Assembly (NCBI RefSeq): GCF_000829455.1
Contig: NZ_JXAK01000011.1
Location: forward strand, 62,001 to 126,000
DNA: 64,000 nt
Origin: Gordoniibacillus kamchatkensis
GTDB taxonomy: Bacteria > Bacillota > Bacilli > Paenibacillales > NBRC-103111
Direction of reading: 5' to 3'
The position numbers and the translations under genes are program-made. Every line of letters starts with the position of its first letter. Position 1 is the first letter of the stretch. Positions 37,057-47,029 of this stretch are shown piece after piece. A model generated the notes under the pieces. The model saw only the letters and a list, made by a program, of their open reading frames with translations. It was not told the origin of the DNA and searched no databases.

Positions 37057-38094
37057 TTATTGCGCCATTTGAGCGCGAAGATCATGAAGCTCGCTTATTT
37101 TTACCGGACGTCCGAGCCGAAGCGACAGCTTCGCCGCCAGCGCGATGCGCTCCGCCTGCAGGCCGTCGTAGCCGTCGACGGGAAGCGGCGTTCCGTTCGC
37201 CAGGCTGTCCAGGAACATGCGCGTTTCGTCCAAATAAGCTTCCGTGTAGCGCTCGAGGAAAAAGTGCAGCGGCTTGTCGCTGGCGATGCCGTCCGCCGTG
37301 CTGACGACCGCCGTGTTCGGGAAATCGTTGGCGACGGCGACCGAGCCTTTGGAGCCGAATACTTCCACGCGCTGATCGTAGCCGTATACCGCCTTGCGGC
37401 TGTTGTCGATAACGCCGAGCGCCCCGTTCTCGAACTTGAGCGTCGTAATCGCCGTATCGACGTCGCCGTACTCGGCGAAAGCCGAATCGACGAGGACGCT
37501 GCCCTGGGCGTACACTTCCGTCACTTCGCTGCCGGACAAATAGCGCGCCATGTCGAAGTCGTGAATCGCCATGTCCATGAACAGGCCGCCGGATACTTTG
37601 ATGTACTCTTTCGGCGGCGGGCTCGGGTCGCGCGACGTAATTTTCACGATGTGGGGTTCCCCGATCGTTCCGCCGAGCACGTGCTCCCGCACCCGTTTGA
37701 AATTGTGGTCGAAGCGGCGGTTAAAGCCGATTTGCAGCTTGACGCCCGCCTTGCGGACCGCTTCGATCGCTTCCTCCGTTTGCCCGATGTCCATGCTGAT
37801 CGGCTTTTCGCAAAAAATATGCTTCCCCGCTTGCGCAGCCTGCTTGATGAGCGGCACGTGCGTGTCGGTCGAGGAGCAGATATAAAGAGCGTCGATGCCC
37901 GGATGGTTCACCAGGTCGCCGCTGTCCTTCGTCAGGAGGCCGATGCCCCGCTCCGCCGCCCAAGCTTCCAGCTCGGGGCCTGCGAACAAGTCGCTGACGC
38001 CGACGATTTCCGCGTTCGCAAAGCGCCGCAAATTGTCCGCGTGAATTTTGCCGATGCGTCCGGCGCCGATAATGCCGATTCTGATTTTGCTCAT
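37057..38094 (-). CDS. iolG: myo-Inositol 2-dehydrogenase IolG
   Basis: 345 residues: Rossmann motif [28 protein letters not shown], the EKP motif in [13 protein letters not shown], and the substrate domain [19 protein letters not shown] with the catalytic Asp and His pair. It oxidises myo-inositol to 2-keto-myo-inositol with NAD, the first step of the pathway. ATGA overlap with iolJ (four bases) and GGGAGG upstream. Some relatives also use D-glucose or scyllo-inositol, which the sequence alone cannot exclude. Confidence 0.92.
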   Translation of the reverse strand: MSKIRIGIIGAGRIGKIHADNLRRFANAEIVGVSDLFAGPELEAWAAERGIGLLTKDSGDLVNHPGIDALYICSSTDTHVPLIKQAAQAGKHIFCEKPISMDIGQTEEAIEAVRKAGVKLQIGFNRRFDHNFKRVREHVLGGTIGEPHIVKITSRDPSPPPKEYIKVSGGLFMDMAIHDFDMARYLSGSEVTEVYAQGSVLVDSAFAEYGDVDTAITTLKFENGALGVIDNSRKAVYGYDQRVEVFGSKGSVAVANDFPNTAVVSTADGIASDKPLHFFLERYTEAYLDETRMFLDSLANGTPLPVDGYDGLQAERIALAAKLSLRLGRPVKISELHDLRAQMAQ

Positions 38095-38969
38095 TGACCG
38101 CTACCTCCCGCTTTGCCGGTACTGCCGAATAGACGTATTTTGGATTTGACCGAAGCTTTGATCGCTTCCCGCGCCGGAATCAAGTAGTTTCGCGGATCGT
38201 AGGCCTCGGGATGCTCGTTTAAATAAGTGCGTATTGCTGCCGTGCAAGCCATCTGATTGTCCGTATTCACGTTGACTTTGGCCGTGCCGAGCGCGATTGC
38301 CTGGCGGATTTCCTCGTCGGGCAGCCCGCTGCCGCCGTGCAGCACGAGCGGCAGCGCCGTCAGCCGCTGAATTTCGCCCATCCGCTCGAAACCGAGCTTC
38401 GGCTGGCCCCGGTACGGCCCGTGCACGGAGCCGAGCGCCGGAGCGAGGCAGTCGATGCCCGTCTCCCGCACGAGCCTCACGCAATCCTCGGGCACGGCGT
38501 ACATCGCTTCCGCTTCGTCGACGACGAGATCGTCCTCTCTGCCCGTAATGCGGCCGAGCTCCGCCTCCACCGAGGCGCCGAGCGCGTGCGCCGCTTCCGT
38601 GACCCGCTTCGTCAGGCCGATATTCTCCTCGAGCGGATGGTGCGAGGCGTCGATCATGACCGACGTAAAGCCGGCGTGCAGCGCTTTGAGGCATACTTCG
38701 TAGCTCGAGCCGTGGTCGAGGTGAAGCGCGACCGGAACCGTCACGCCGTAATGGTCGATCAGCGCCTTCACCATCCCGGCGATGCAGGGCAGCCCGCCCA
38801 TGTACGGGATATACGCTTCGCTGACGCCGAGAATGACGGGAGTCTTCTCCTCCTGGGCCGCCTGCAAAATCGCTTGCGTAAATTCCAGATTGTTCAAGTT
38901 GAACTGGCCGACGGCATAGCCGCCTTCAAGCGCACCCTGCAGCATGTTTGTCATGGAAACAAGAGCCAT
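38091..38969 (-). CDS. iolJ: 6-phospho-5-dehydro-2-deoxy-gluconate aldolase IolJ
   Basis: 292 residues of the class II fructose-bisphosphate aldolase family: [31 protein letters not shown] (zinc His and catalytic Asp), [29 protein letters not shown] and [13 protein letters not shown] (zinc His). It cleaves the phosphorylated ketodeoxygluconate to malonate semialdehyde and dihydroxyacetone phosphate. The ATG at 38969 has GGAGG 12 bases upstream; the TTG four codons earlier lies too close to that site. It is part of the contiguous iol unit. Confidence 0.93.
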   Translation of the reverse strand: MALVSMTNMLQGALEGGYAVGQFNLNNLEFTQAILQAAQEEKTPVILGVSEAYIPYMGGLPCIAGMVKALIDHYGVTVPVALHLDHGSSYEVCLKALHAGFTSVMIDASHHPLEENIGLTKRVTEAAHALGASVEAELGRITGREDDLVVDEAEAMYAVPEDCVRLVRETGIDCLAPALGSVHGPYRGQPKLGFERMGEIQRLTALPLVLHGGSGLPDEEIRQAIALGTAKVNVNTDNQMACTAAIRTYLNEHPEAYDPRNYLIPAREAIKASVKSKIRLFGSTGKAGGSGQ

Positions 38970-39020
38970 AGCTGTTAGCAACCTCCGATTGTCCGATTTC
39001 AGTGCGCTGCGCCTTGCTGC

Positions 39021-40466
39021 TTACCAGCGGACCGTCACCATTTTTTTGCGGGTGTAAAACTCTACCCCATCGGTGCCGTTGGCGTGCAGATCGCCATAGA
39101 ACGACTTTTTCCAGCCGGAGAACGGGAAAAACGCCATCGGTGCCGGAACGCCGAGGTTGACGCCGAGCATGCCGGCATCGATCGTTTCGCGGAATTGGCG
39201 CATATGGGCGCCGCTCTTCGTAAACAGGCAAGCGCCGTTCGCGAACTCCGAGCGGTTGGCCAGCGCAATCGCTTCTTCCAGCGTGCCTGCCCGCACGATC
39301 GACAGCACGGGAGCGAAAATTTCGTCTTCCCAAATTTTCATCCCGCACTCCACTTGATCGAACAGCGTCGGGCCGACGAAATAGCCTTTCCCGTCGGAAG
39401 CGGCGTCCTTGCGCCCGTCGCGGATGAGCAGCGCCCCTTCCTTCTCGCCGATGTCGATGTACTTCAGCGTGCGCTCCTTATGCGGGCCGCGGATAACCGG
39501 GCCGAGGAAAACGCCTTCCTCCAGACCGTTGCCGATTGTGATTTTGTCCGCGGCTTCTTTCAATTTGCTTACGAGCGCGTCGCCGACGTCGCCGACGGCA
39601 ACGACGACGGAGCACGCCATGCAGCGCTCGCCTGCCGAGCCGAAAGCGGCGTTGACGATTTCTTTCACGGCCAGGTCGAGATCGGCATCCGGCATGACGA
39701 TCGAGTGGTTTTTCGCGCCGGCCAGCGCCTGCACCCGTTTGCCGTGGGCGGACGCGGTTTTGTACACGTACTCGGCGACCGGCTGCGAGCCTACGAACGA
39801 TACCGCGCGAATGTCCGGATGCTCCAAAATGCCGTTCACGACGTCATGCGCGCCGTGCACGATATTGAACACGCCGTCCGGCAGCCCGGCTTCGCGGAAC
39901 AGCTCGGCCAGGCGGCCGGCGAGCAGCGGCGTGCGCTCCGACGGCTTCAGCACGAACGTGTTGCCGCAGGCGATCGCCAGCGGGAACATCCAGCACGGGA
40001 CCATCATCGGGAAGTTGAACGGAGTAATGCCTCCGACGACGCCGACCGGGTAGCGGTACATGCCGGATTCGAGGTTCGTCGCAATGTCCGGCAGCTGCTT
40101 GCCCATCATCAGGTTGGGGGCACCGGCCGCAAATTCGACGCACTCGATGCCGCGCTGCACTTCGCCGTATGCTTCGCTGTAGCTTTTGCCGTTTTCGATC
40201 GTGACCAGCTTGGCGAGCTCCTCCCAATTGTCGACGAGAAGCTGCTGGTATTTGAACAAAATGCGGGCCCGGCGCGGAACCGGCGTGCGGCTCCATGTCT
40301 GGAACGCTTCTTTCGCCGTTTGTACGGCCAGGCCTACGTCTTCTTTCGTCGAAAACGGCACGTAGGCGAGCACTTCCTCCGTTGCCGGATTGTATACAGG
40401 CTCCGTTTGCTGAGCTTTGGACTCGACCCACTGTCCGCCGATCCAATTTTTCAATACTTGTGTCAT
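39021..40466 (-). CDS. iolA: (Methyl)malonate-semialdehyde dehydrogenase IolA/MmsA
   Basis: 481 residues of the CoA-dependent aldehyde dehydrogenase branch. Motifs: [55 protein letters not shown] (Asn in place of the general-base Glu, typical of this enzyme) and the catalytic cysteine in GERCMACSV. It converts malonate semialdehyde to acetyl-CoA, the final step of inositol catabolism. AAAGGAG lies before the ATG. Both neighbours are iol genes. Confidence 0.94.
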   Translation of the reverse strand: MTQVLKNWIGGQWVESKAQQTEPVYNPATEEVLAYVPFSTKEDVGLAVQTAKEAFQTWSRTPVPRRARILFKYQQLLVDNWEELAKLVTIENGKSYSEAYGEVQRGIECVEFAAGAPNLMMGKQLPDIATNLESGMYRYPVGVVGGITPFNFPMMVPCWMFPLAIACGNTFVLKPSERTPLLAGRLAELFREAGLPDGVFNIVHGAHDVVNGILEHPDIRAVSFVGSQPVAEYVYKTASAHGKRVQALAGAKNHSIVMPDADLDLAVKEIVNAAFGSAGERCMACSVVVAVGDVGDALVSKLKEAADKITIGNGLEEGVFLGPVIRGPHKERTLKYIDIGEKEGALLIRDGRKDAASDGKGYFVGPTLFDQVECGMKIWEDEIFAPVLSIVRAGTLEEAIALANRSEFANGACLFTKSGAHMRQFRETIDAGMLGVNLGVPAPMAFFPFSGWKKSFYGDLHANGTDGVEFYTRKKMVTVRW

Positions 40467-40544
40467 TGCGCGAGCTCCTTTCGTTAGTAGGCGGTTCTGT
40501 TCCGCAGCCGATGCCGGATGGTTGACCGGGAAGCCGCGGCCGCG

Positions 40545-41550
40545 TTAAACGGTAATTTCCCCTCTGTTGCAGCGCTCGATGTAGTCGTCGACTTGCGCCG
40601 CCGTCGGCATCGCGTCGGAGCAGCTGTGGCTGGAGATGACGATGCACGCCGCAGCGCTGCCGTATTCCATGCTCCGCTCGAGCGTCCAGCCTTCCATGAC
40701 GCCGTGCAGGAAACCGGCGGCGTACGAGTCGCCGGCGCCGAACGTTTTGACGACTTTGGCCGGGAACGTCTTGGCGCGGTGCTCCGCGCCGTCTTTCGTG
40801 TAGGCGATGGAGCCGTCCTTGCCGTGCTTGATGATGACGATTTTGGCCGAGTGGTCGAACCATTTGGACGCCGTCACCCTGTCGCTGTGATCCGGATTGT
40901 GCTCGAACCGTTCCATCATATCGAACTCTTCGCGCGTGCCGAGAATGATGTCGCATTTTTCCGCGGCCAGGTTGTAGTAGACGGCGGTTTCTTCAGCAGA
41001 AGTCCACGTATAAGGGCGGTAGTCGAGATCGAACACGACGACGGTGCCGTGCTTTTTGGCATATTGCAGCGCCTGGAAAACGGCTTCGCGCGACGGGCTC
41101 TTGGCGAGCGCCGTGCCGGAAATGAGCAGCGCTTTGGAGCTCGCGACCAGCTCCTCCTGCACTTCGCCGGCTTCGAGCTTCAAATCGGCGACGTTGTCGC
41201 GGTACATGAGAATGCTGCAGTCGGTCGGGCTTTTGATTTCGGTGAACGCAAGCCCGGTCACGGCGCCGGTGCGGTCCGTCACGACGCCCCGAGTATCGAT
41301 GCCGCCCGCGGTCAAATATTCCTGGATGAACCGCCCCATCTGGTCGTTCGCGATTTTGCCGATGAAAGCCGTTTTTTGCCGAGGCGGGACATGCCGATCG
41401 TGATGTTGGCGGGAGAGCCGCGACGTATTTCGTGAACGTGCGCGTCTGTTCCATCGGCCGGTTGATTTCGTTGGCGTTCAAATCGATGCACAGTCTGCCG
41501 ATAGCCGTAAAATCAAAGCTTCGGTTCGCCGGAAACGCAATGTAAGACAT
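40545..41550 (-). CDS. iolC: 5-dehydro-2-deoxygluconokinase IolC (two frameshifts)
   Basis: A PfkB-family kinase of 335 residues after correction. N-terminus DFTAIGRLCIDLNANEINRP, then GGSPANITIGMSRLGKKT and a C-terminal VKTFGAGDSYAAGFLHGVME (anion hole and catalytic Asp). Two single-base losses break the raw sequence: one near 41420 and one in the T6 run at 41372-41377. It phosphorylates 2-deoxy-5-keto-gluconate before IolJ. GCGGGGG precedes the ATG at 41550, four bases beyond the iolE stop. Confidence 0.9.
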
Positions 41551-41554
41551 AGCT

Positions 41555-42466
41555 TCATTCCCCCGCTTTCGCCGGAATCAGCGATTGTAAATGGTCGAGC
41601 GCTTTGGCCGCATATTCGTAAGCCGGATGCTCCGCCGGGTCCTGCTCGCCTTCGAGCATCGCCCAGCCGTTATAACCGCGCTGCACGAGCTCTGCAACGA
41701 TCGGCTTAAAGTCGATGACGCCGTCGCCCGGAACGGTGAACACGCCTTTGCGGATGCAGGTGATGAAATCGGCCCCTTCGCGGCGAGCTTCCTCCAGCAC
41801 CGGCAGGCGGACGTCCTTCAGGTGGATGTAAGCGATGCGGCCGTAATGCTTGCGCAGCACGGCGAGCGGGTCCGCGCCGCCATAGTACGCGTGCCCCGTA
41901 TCGTACAGCAAATAGACGAGATTCGGGTCGGTTAGCTCCATCAGCCGGTCGATTTCCTCCGGCCGTTCGACGGCGGTACCGCCGTGGTGATGATACGTGA
42001 GCTTGAGCCCATACTGCTTGGCGATGGCGCCGGCTGCGTTCAGCCCTTCCGCCAGGCTGGCCCAGCCCGCGTCGTCAAGGCGCAGCACTTCTTTTTCGTG
42101 CGGCGTGCGGCGCGGATCGAAATGGAGCGAGCCCCCCACCTCGCACGTGCTGATGACGGATGCGCCCATTTCATGCAAAAACTCCGCGTGCTTGCGGTAC
42201 GCCTCAAGCTCCGCGTCGCGGTACGACGGATCGGAGAACAGCACCGATTTCCACCACGACACAAGCTGAAGCCCCCGCTTCGCCAGCTCGCGCTTCAGCT
42301 CGGCCGGATCGGTCGGATATTTGCGGCCCATCTCGGTGCCGCCGAGGCCAAGCGCCTGCATGTCGTCCATAATCTGCTCGTACGTCGTGTCGGCGCCGTG
42401 CTCTTTCACGTCTTCCCCGACCCAGTTGATCGGGTGCGCCCCTAGCCGGAACGGCAAGTTCAACAT
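41555..42466 (-). CDS. iolE: 2-keto-myo-inositol dehydratase IolE
   Basis: 303 residues, a TIM-barrel of the xylose-isomerase-like family: RLGAHPINWVGEDVKEHG, GLGGTEMGRKYPTDPAEL, STCEVGGSLHFD, LTYHHHGGTAVE, LYDTGHAYYGG and AYIHLKDVR, with the metal Glu/Asp/His set. It dehydrates 2-keto-myo-inositol. The ATG at 42466 (MLNLPFRLG) has GAGGAAGG upstream; an in-frame start at 42547 would overlap iolD. It follows iolD by 28 bases. Confidence 0.95.
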   Translation of the reverse strand: MLNLPFRLGAHPINWVGEDVKEHGADTTYEQIMDDMQALGLGGTEMGRKYPTDPAELKRELAKRGLQLVSWWKSVLFSDPSYRDAELEAYRKHAEFLHEMGASVISTCEVGGSLHFDPRRTPHEKEVLRLDDAGWASLAEGLNAAGAIAKQYGLKLTYHHHGGTAVERPEEIDRLMELTDPNLVYLLYDTGHAYYGGADPLAVLRKHYGRIAYIHLKDVRLPVLEEARREGADFITCIRKGVFTVPGDGVIDFKPIVAELVQRGYNGWAMLEGEQDPAEHPAYEYAAKALDHLQSLIPAKAGE

Positions 42467-42494
42467 CGGTACAACCTTCCTCTCGCGCGGTAAA

Positions 42495-44360
42495 TTAGTA
42501 CGGCCTTGCCGTTTGCAGCTTGTTTTTGAGAGCTTGGTTCGCCGCAAGCACTTTGTCGCTGACGGACACTTCAGGCACCCCGACGTTCCACCACGATTCG
42601 TAGCCGTCCGTATTCGTGCCCGGCACGACCGAAATTTCGATCAGTGTCGTGACCGACTCCCGCTTCGCCTCGCGCAGCGCCTCCCGCAGCTCCTCGGCCG
42701 TCGCCGCCTTGTAAGCTTTGGCGCCGAGACTGCGCGCATGAGCGGCAAAATCGATCGGCATGTAGCTGCCGGTCAGCCGGCCCGTCGTCTGCTCGCGGTA
42801 GCGGAACTCGTTGCCGAACCCGTCGCTGCCGTGGCCTCGCTGCAAATTGTGAATGCACTGGAAACCGTGGTTGTCGAACAGCAGCACGGTGATTTTGCGG
42901 CCTTCCTGCAAGCTCGTCACCAGATCGGAATGAAGCATCAAATAGCTGCCGTCGCCGACAACGGCGTACACGTCGCGGTGCGGATCGGCCAGCGCCGCTC
43001 CGAACGCGCCGCTCACCTCGTAGCCCATGCAGGAAAAGCCGTATTCCATATGGTACGTCTTCGGCTCCGCCGGTCTCCACAGCCGGTGCAGGTCGCCCGG
43101 CAGGCTGCCGGCCGCGCACACGACGACGTCGCTCGGAGCGAGCGACTCCTGGATGACGCCGAGCGCCCGGGTTTGCGCCAGGCCTTCCGCGCACTCCAGC
43201 CCGTACAGCCGGTCGACCTCGGCGTCCCACCGCGCTTTCAGCGCAGCGATCTCGCCGTCCGCATACCCGCTCCGGTATTGCCGCGCCGCCAGCGCCCCGC
43301 GCAGCGCCTCAAGGCCGGCCTTGGCGTCGCAAGTGAGCGCTGCGCCGCTCAGCTTCGCGGAATCGAAGCCGCTAACGTTAAGGTTCACGAAGGCGACGTC
43401 CGGGCCTGCGAAAGCCGTCTTGGAAGACGTCGTAAAGTCGGAATAGCGCGTCCCGACGCCGATGATCAGATCCGCATCCTTGGCGATCAAATTCGCGGCA
43501 AGCGCCCCCGTAACCCCGACGGCTCCGACGTTCAGCGCGTGGTTCCAGGGCAGCGAGCTTTTGCCCGCCTGCGTCTCCGCTACCGGGATGCCGAACGCTT
43601 CGGCGAATTGCCGCAGCTCCTCGGTCGCCTCGGCGTACAGCACGCCGCCTCCGGCGATCAGCAGCGGCTTCCGTTTGCCTGCGATCAGCTCCGCAGCCCG
43701 CTCCAGCGCGCTCGGCGCCGGCGGCTTGCGGTCGACGTAATGCACTCTCTTGGCGAAAAACTCCTCGGGGTAATCGTAAGCTTCGGCCTGCACGTCCTGC
43801 GGCAGAGCCAGCGTCACTGCGCCCGTCTCCGCCGGGTCCGTCAGCACGCGCATCGCTTGCAGCGCCGCAGACATGAGCTGCTCCGGCCGCACGATCCGGT
43901 CCCAATATTTGCTGACCGGCTTGAACGGATCTGTCGCCGATACGGTGTAATCGCCCGGCACTTCGAGCTGCTGCAGCACCGGGTCAGGCTGCCGGGACGC
44001 GAAGTTGTCGCCGGGCAAGAGCAGCACCGGAATGCGGTTGACCGTCGCCGTCGCCGCCGCCGTCACCATGTTCAGCGCACCAGGGCCGATGGACGTCGTG
44101 CAGGCGAAAATTTGCTTGCGATTCTTCTGTTTGGCGAAAGCGGTTGCAGCGTGGACCATGCCCTGCTCGTTTTTGCCCTGCAAATAAACGAGAGAGCCGG
44201 CACTGCGCTCCAGCGCCTCGCCGAGCCCCGTCACGTTGCCGTGACCGAAAATGCCGAAGACGCCGCGAACGAACTTCGTCTCGACTCCGTCGACGCATAT
44301 GTACTGCTGATCCAAAAACTTGAGCAAAGCTTGGGCCATCGTTAAACGGATCGTACTCAT
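42495..44360 (-). CDS. iolD: 3D-(3,5/4)-trihydroxycyclohexane-1,2-dione hydrolase IolD
   Basis: 621 residues, a thiamine-diphosphate enzyme: N-terminal PYR domain with the catalytic Glu in [13 protein letters not shown] and [15 protein letters not shown], central domain with [18 protein letters not shown], and the C-terminal PP domain with the [12 protein letters not shown] motif followed by [11 protein letters not shown]. It opens the cyclohexane ring in inositol catabolism. GGAGGATTCCG precedes the ATG. It is the first gene of the iol operon, just downstream of the promoter and two operators. Confidence 0.95.
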   Translation of the reverse strand: MSTIRLTMAQALLKFLDQQYICVDGVETKFVRGVFGIFGHGNVTGLGEALERSAGSLVYLQGKNEQGMVHAATAFAKQKNRKQIFACTTSIGPGALNMVTAAATATVNRIPVLLLPGDNFASRQPDPVLQQLEVPGDYTVSATDPFKPVSKYWDRIVRPEQLMSAALQAMRVLTDPAETGAVTLALPQDVQAEAYDYPEEFFAKRVHYVDRKPPAPSALERAAELIAGKRKPLLIAGGGVLYAEATEELRQFAEAFGIPVAETQAGKSSLPWNHALNVGAVGVTGALAANLIAKDADLIIGVGTRYSDFTTSSKTAFAGPDVAFVNLNVSGFDSAKLSGAALTCDAKAGLEALRGALAARQYRSGYADGEIAALKARWDAEVDRLYGLECAEGLAQTRALGVIQESLAPSDVVVCAAGSLPGDLHRLWRPAEPKTYHMEYGFSCMGYEVSGAFGAALADPHRDVYAVVGDGSYLMLHSDLVTSLQEGRKITVLLFDNHGFQCIHNLQRGHGSDGFGNEFRYREQTTGRLTGSYMPIDFAAHARSLGAKAYKAATAEELREALREAKRESVTTLIEISVVPGTNTDGYESWWNVGVPEVSVSDKVLAANQALKNKLQTARPY

Positions 44361-44381
44361 CGGAATCCTCCAACAGACAGA

Positions 44382-44393
44382 TTAAGCGCTTTA
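44382..44393. promoter_or_regulatory. LacI-type operator O2 in iol leader
   Basis: TTAAGCGCTTTA, with core AAGCGCTT at 44384-44391, lies in the leader just upstream of the iolD ribosome binding site. It matches operator O1 and also the catabolite (cre) pattern, so either the local LacI protein or CcpA could bind. Confidence 0.6.
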
Positions 44394-44517
44394 CTTCAAA
44401 CGTGTCATTCGCAGCTTTTTTTACAAATGTTTGTTTTTCGAGCCTATCCGACAAAATAATAAACTGTGTCTTCCGATCGGACGGCATCACATGCAACGGT
44501 ATTGTGTCCGGGTTTGG

Positions 44518-44563
44518 GTTAAGCGCTTATCCTTATCTTACACGCTTACAATTCCAGTGGCAA
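44518..44563 (-). promoter_or_regulatory. iol promoter and operator O1
   Basis: TTGCCA (44563-44558), a 17-base spacer and TAAGAT (44540-44535) on the minus strand. Immediately downstream, over the expected start point, GATAAGCGCTTAAC holds the palindrome AAGCGCTT at 44521-44528. O1 and O2 are 137 bases apart centre to centre, about 13 helical turns, which suits looping. A further half-similar TGTAAGCGTGTAAG lies within the spacer. Confidence 0.65.
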
Positions 44564-44605
44564 CACTTTTTTCGCGGGCAGAGCAAGTGCAAAACTGCCG
44601 CTCCC

Positions 44606-44641
44606 GCAAAAAAACAAAAGAAGCCGCCACGGCAGCCCCTT
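44606..44641 (-). terminator. Terminator after the first MFS gene
   Basis: On the minus strand AAGGGGCTGC-CGTG-GCGGCTTCTT with G-U pairs is followed by TTGTTTTTTTG, ahead of the iol promoter. Confidence 0.65.
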
Positions 44642-44707
44642 GCCAATAACTTCACATGTTAAACTATTGACCCAAAAAACGGCAACTAAGGCAGTGCAAC
44701 TCGCTCA

Positions 44708-45925
44708 TTACGAAGCATCGGCATGCGCCGCGTCCGGTTTTCGCTGAATGATTTTCCTTGACACCATGCGTCCCACAACGAATGCAATTGCAAGCAGGAC
44801 TGTAATCATACCTATTACACCGCTCCAGCCATAGGCGCTCCAAAACAGCCCTCCTACCGCTCCGGCGACGCTTGAACCTGAATAGTAGAACAATAAATAT
44901 AAGGACGATGCCTGAGCGCGATATGCAGGAGCCAGCTGACCAACCCAGCCGCTTGCAATGGAATGGGCGCCGAAAAAACCGAAGGTGAAGATGGCGAGAC
45001 CGGCAATCTTTATAAACAGTGGAACAAACAATGTCGTCAGACAGCCGGCAAGCCCGATCGCAATCGCAATTTGCATTGCTTTTGACCGTCCGATGGAATC
45101 CGCTAGTTTCCCCATCCAGGCTGAGCTGAAGGTCCCCGCCAAATAGACGATAAAAATAAACCCGACGAGCGTCTGGCTAAGCCCATAAGGAGAACCCATA
45201 AGAAGATAGGTTACGTAGTTATACATCGTGACAAACCCGCCCACCAGCAAAAAACCAAGCGTGTAAACGCCGATAAGCGCTTTGTTGTTGAACGCCATAC
45301 CCAGTCTCGCAAAAATTTCCGCAACGCCGATCTGCTTTCGTGCAAAATTCCTAGGCGGCGGCAACGAAAACCAGAACCATAAAGCAATACCCAAACTTAG
45401 CAAACCGATAATAAAGATCCCTGCCTGCCAGGAGAACACGTCCGATAGCGCGCCAATTACGATGCGCCCCATCATGCCGCCTACCGATGTACCGCTCACA
45501 TAAAGCCCCATTGCGCGTCCGATCTCACGCGGATGAAACTCTTCATTTACATAAGCCATTGCAATCGAAGGAAATCCGGCAATCGTAACCCCCTGTACGA
45601 TGCGTAACACAAGCAGCATTGTAAAATTGGGCGAAATCGCGATGATGATAGAAATTATCGCGGAAACAAAGAGAGATACGCTCATCAACCGCTTGCGTCC
45701 CAAGTTATCGGACACTCCCGAGATCCAAAGCAGCGATATAGCCAAAGCCGCCGTCGCAACGGAAAGCGACAAACTGGATACCGCAGGCGCCACGTGAAAA
45801 TGTCTGGACAGTTCCGGCATGAGAGGCTGCGTTTCATAAAGCTCTGCAAACGTTACGAAAGCTCCCCCAAACAGCGCCATCGTAGCGCGAACGAACTCGG
45901 GTTGTCCTCGTTGAATGAAAGTCAT
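44708..45925 (-). CDS. MFS transporter (YnfM-like)
   Basis: 405 residues with 12 predicted helices. The loop 2-3 motif is SGVSDNLGRKRLM and the loop 8-9 counterpart is GKLADSIGRSKAM; FVTFAELYETQPLMPELSR near the N-terminus and FGAHSIASGWVGQLAP in the second half are typical of the arabinose-efflux/YnfM branch. Substrate unknown; probably a small-molecule exporter driven by protons. It is divergent from a LysR gene, the usual pairing where the LysR protein controls the exporter. Confidence 0.88.
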   Translation of the reverse strand: MTFIQRGQPEFVRATMALFGGAFVTFAELYETQPLMPELSRHFHVAPAVSSLSLSVATAALAISLLWISGVSDNLGRKRLMSVSLFVSAIISIIIAISPNFTMLLVLRIVQGVTIAGFPSIAMAYVNEEFHPREIGRAMGLYVSGTSVGGMMGRIVIGALSDVFSWQAGIFIIGLLSLGIALWFWFSLPPPRNFARKQIGVAEIFARLGMAFNNKALIGVYTLGFLLVGGFVTMYNYVTYLLMGSPYGLSQTLVGFIFIVYLAGTFSSAWMGKLADSIGRSKAMQIAIAIGLAGCLTTLFVPLFIKIAGLAIFTFGFFGAHSIASGWVGQLAPAYRAQASSLYLLFYYSGSSVAGAVGGLFWSAYGWSGVIGMITVLLAIAFVVGRMVSRKIIQRKPDAAHADAS

Positions 45926-45965
45926 GGTTGAGACTCCTTTACGCAGCGGATCACATCACTCCCCT

Positions 45966-45994
45966 ATACTATAATGGACAAATCATGATGTAAA
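45966..45994 (-). promoter_or_regulatory. Putative promoter for the MFS gene
   Basis: TTTACA (45994-45989), 17 bases, TAGTAT (45971-45966) on the minus strand. The adjacent AT-rich, imperfectly palindromic stretch 45985-46022 could bind the divergent LysR regulator. Confidence 0.45.
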
Positions 45995-46049
45995 ATGTAT
46001 TATATTTATACTTTTGATGCATTTATGTAATAAGAACGGGGGCTTCTAC

Positions 46050-46940
46050 ATGGAGTGGCAGCAGCTTGAGTATTTTCAGACTTTGGCACGCATGCAGCAC
46101 GTGACGCATGCTGCCGAGTCGCTATGCATTTCGCAGCCGGCTCTCAGCCGTTCCATTGCCCGGTTGGAAGAAGAACTGGGCGTCCCATTGTTTGACCGCC
46201 AAGGACGTTCCATTAAGCTAAACCGATATGGAGAGCTCTTTTTTAAACGCGTGGACCGCATATTGATGGAATTTAAAGTTGGAAAGCAAGAGCTTCACGA
46301 CTTGGTCCATCCGGAATATGGCGAGGTGGCATTAGGCTTTCTGCACACGCTGAGCACCGGCTTGATTCCCGATTTAATCGGCGCTTTCCGGACTCAATGT
46401 CCGAAGATCGGGTTTCAACTGAGCCAAAATCACAGCTACGCACTGCTCGAGCAACTGCATGCAGGCCAGTTGGACATTTGCCTGATCGCCGAACCGGCTG
46501 AAACAAAAATTCCTATCCAATGGATCCCGCTCTGGAGCGAAGAAATTTTTGTTACCTTGCCGCTGGGGCATCGTTTGGCAGGCGCCGAAACGATTGAATT
46601 GGACGCAATTGCGGAGGAGTCGTTTATCTTTTTGAAGAAGGGGTATGCGCTCCGCGAAATGACCGACCGGTTATTCCAGCAAAAAGGAATGGATCCGAAA
46701 GTGACATTCGAAGGCGAGGAAGTCGCCACCGCCGCAGGGCTCGTCTCCGCCGGGCTAGGCGTCTCGCTGCTCCCCGAGGCCGGATTCGACAAGCGCAAAA
46801 TTGTACAGATCCGCCTTCGCGAACCCAAATGCCGACGTGTCATCGGACTTGCGCTGATTGAAGGGCGGTATTTGCCGCCGGTTGCGTCGCGCTTTCAGCA
46901 GTTTGTGATCGAGCATTTTGGCAAAACGAAACCGGTTTGA
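46050..46940 (+). CDS. LysR-family transcriptional regulator
   Basis: 296 residues. N-terminal HTH: MEWQQLEYFQTLARMQHV, SLCISQPALSRSIARLEEEL, GVPLFDRQGRSIKL. The C-terminal part is the usual two-lobed effector domain (GEVALGFLHTLSTGLIPDLI, LCLIAEPAETKIPI, TAAGLVSAGLGVSLLPEAG). ATG at 46050 after GGGGG by seven bases; an upstream in-frame ATG at 46014 overlaps the promoter area. It is divergent from the YnfM-like MFS gene and likely controls it. Confidence 0.92.
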   Translation: MEWQQLEYFQTLARMQHVTHAAESLCISQPALSRSIARLEEELGVPLFDRQGRSIKLNRYGELFFKRVDRILMEFKVGKQELHDLVHPEYGEVALGFLHTLSTGLIPDLIGAFRTQCPKIGFQLSQNHSYALLEQLHAGQLDICLIAEPAETKIPIQWIPLWSEEIFVTLPLGHRLAGAETIELDAIAEESFIFLKKGYALREMTDRLFQQKGMDPKVTFEGEEVATAAGLVSAGLGVSLLPEAGFDKRKIVQIRLREPKCRRVIGLALIEGRYLPPVASRFQQFVIEHFGKTKPV

Positions 46941-46985
46941 GGGCTAAGGTTGTCTCCGTTTCAACGAAGCCGCCCGGTAACGCAG

Positions 46986-47011
46986 CGAGGCTGCCGATCG
47001 CGGCAGCCTCG
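46986..47011. terminator. Hairpin between convergent genes
   Basis: CGAGGCTGCCG-ATCG-CGGCAGCCTCG is a perfect stem between the LysR and second MFS genes. No T run follows, so it may stabilise 3' ends rather than terminate by itself. Confidence 0.55.
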
Positions 47012-47029
47012 TGGCGTATCGTTTGCGCG

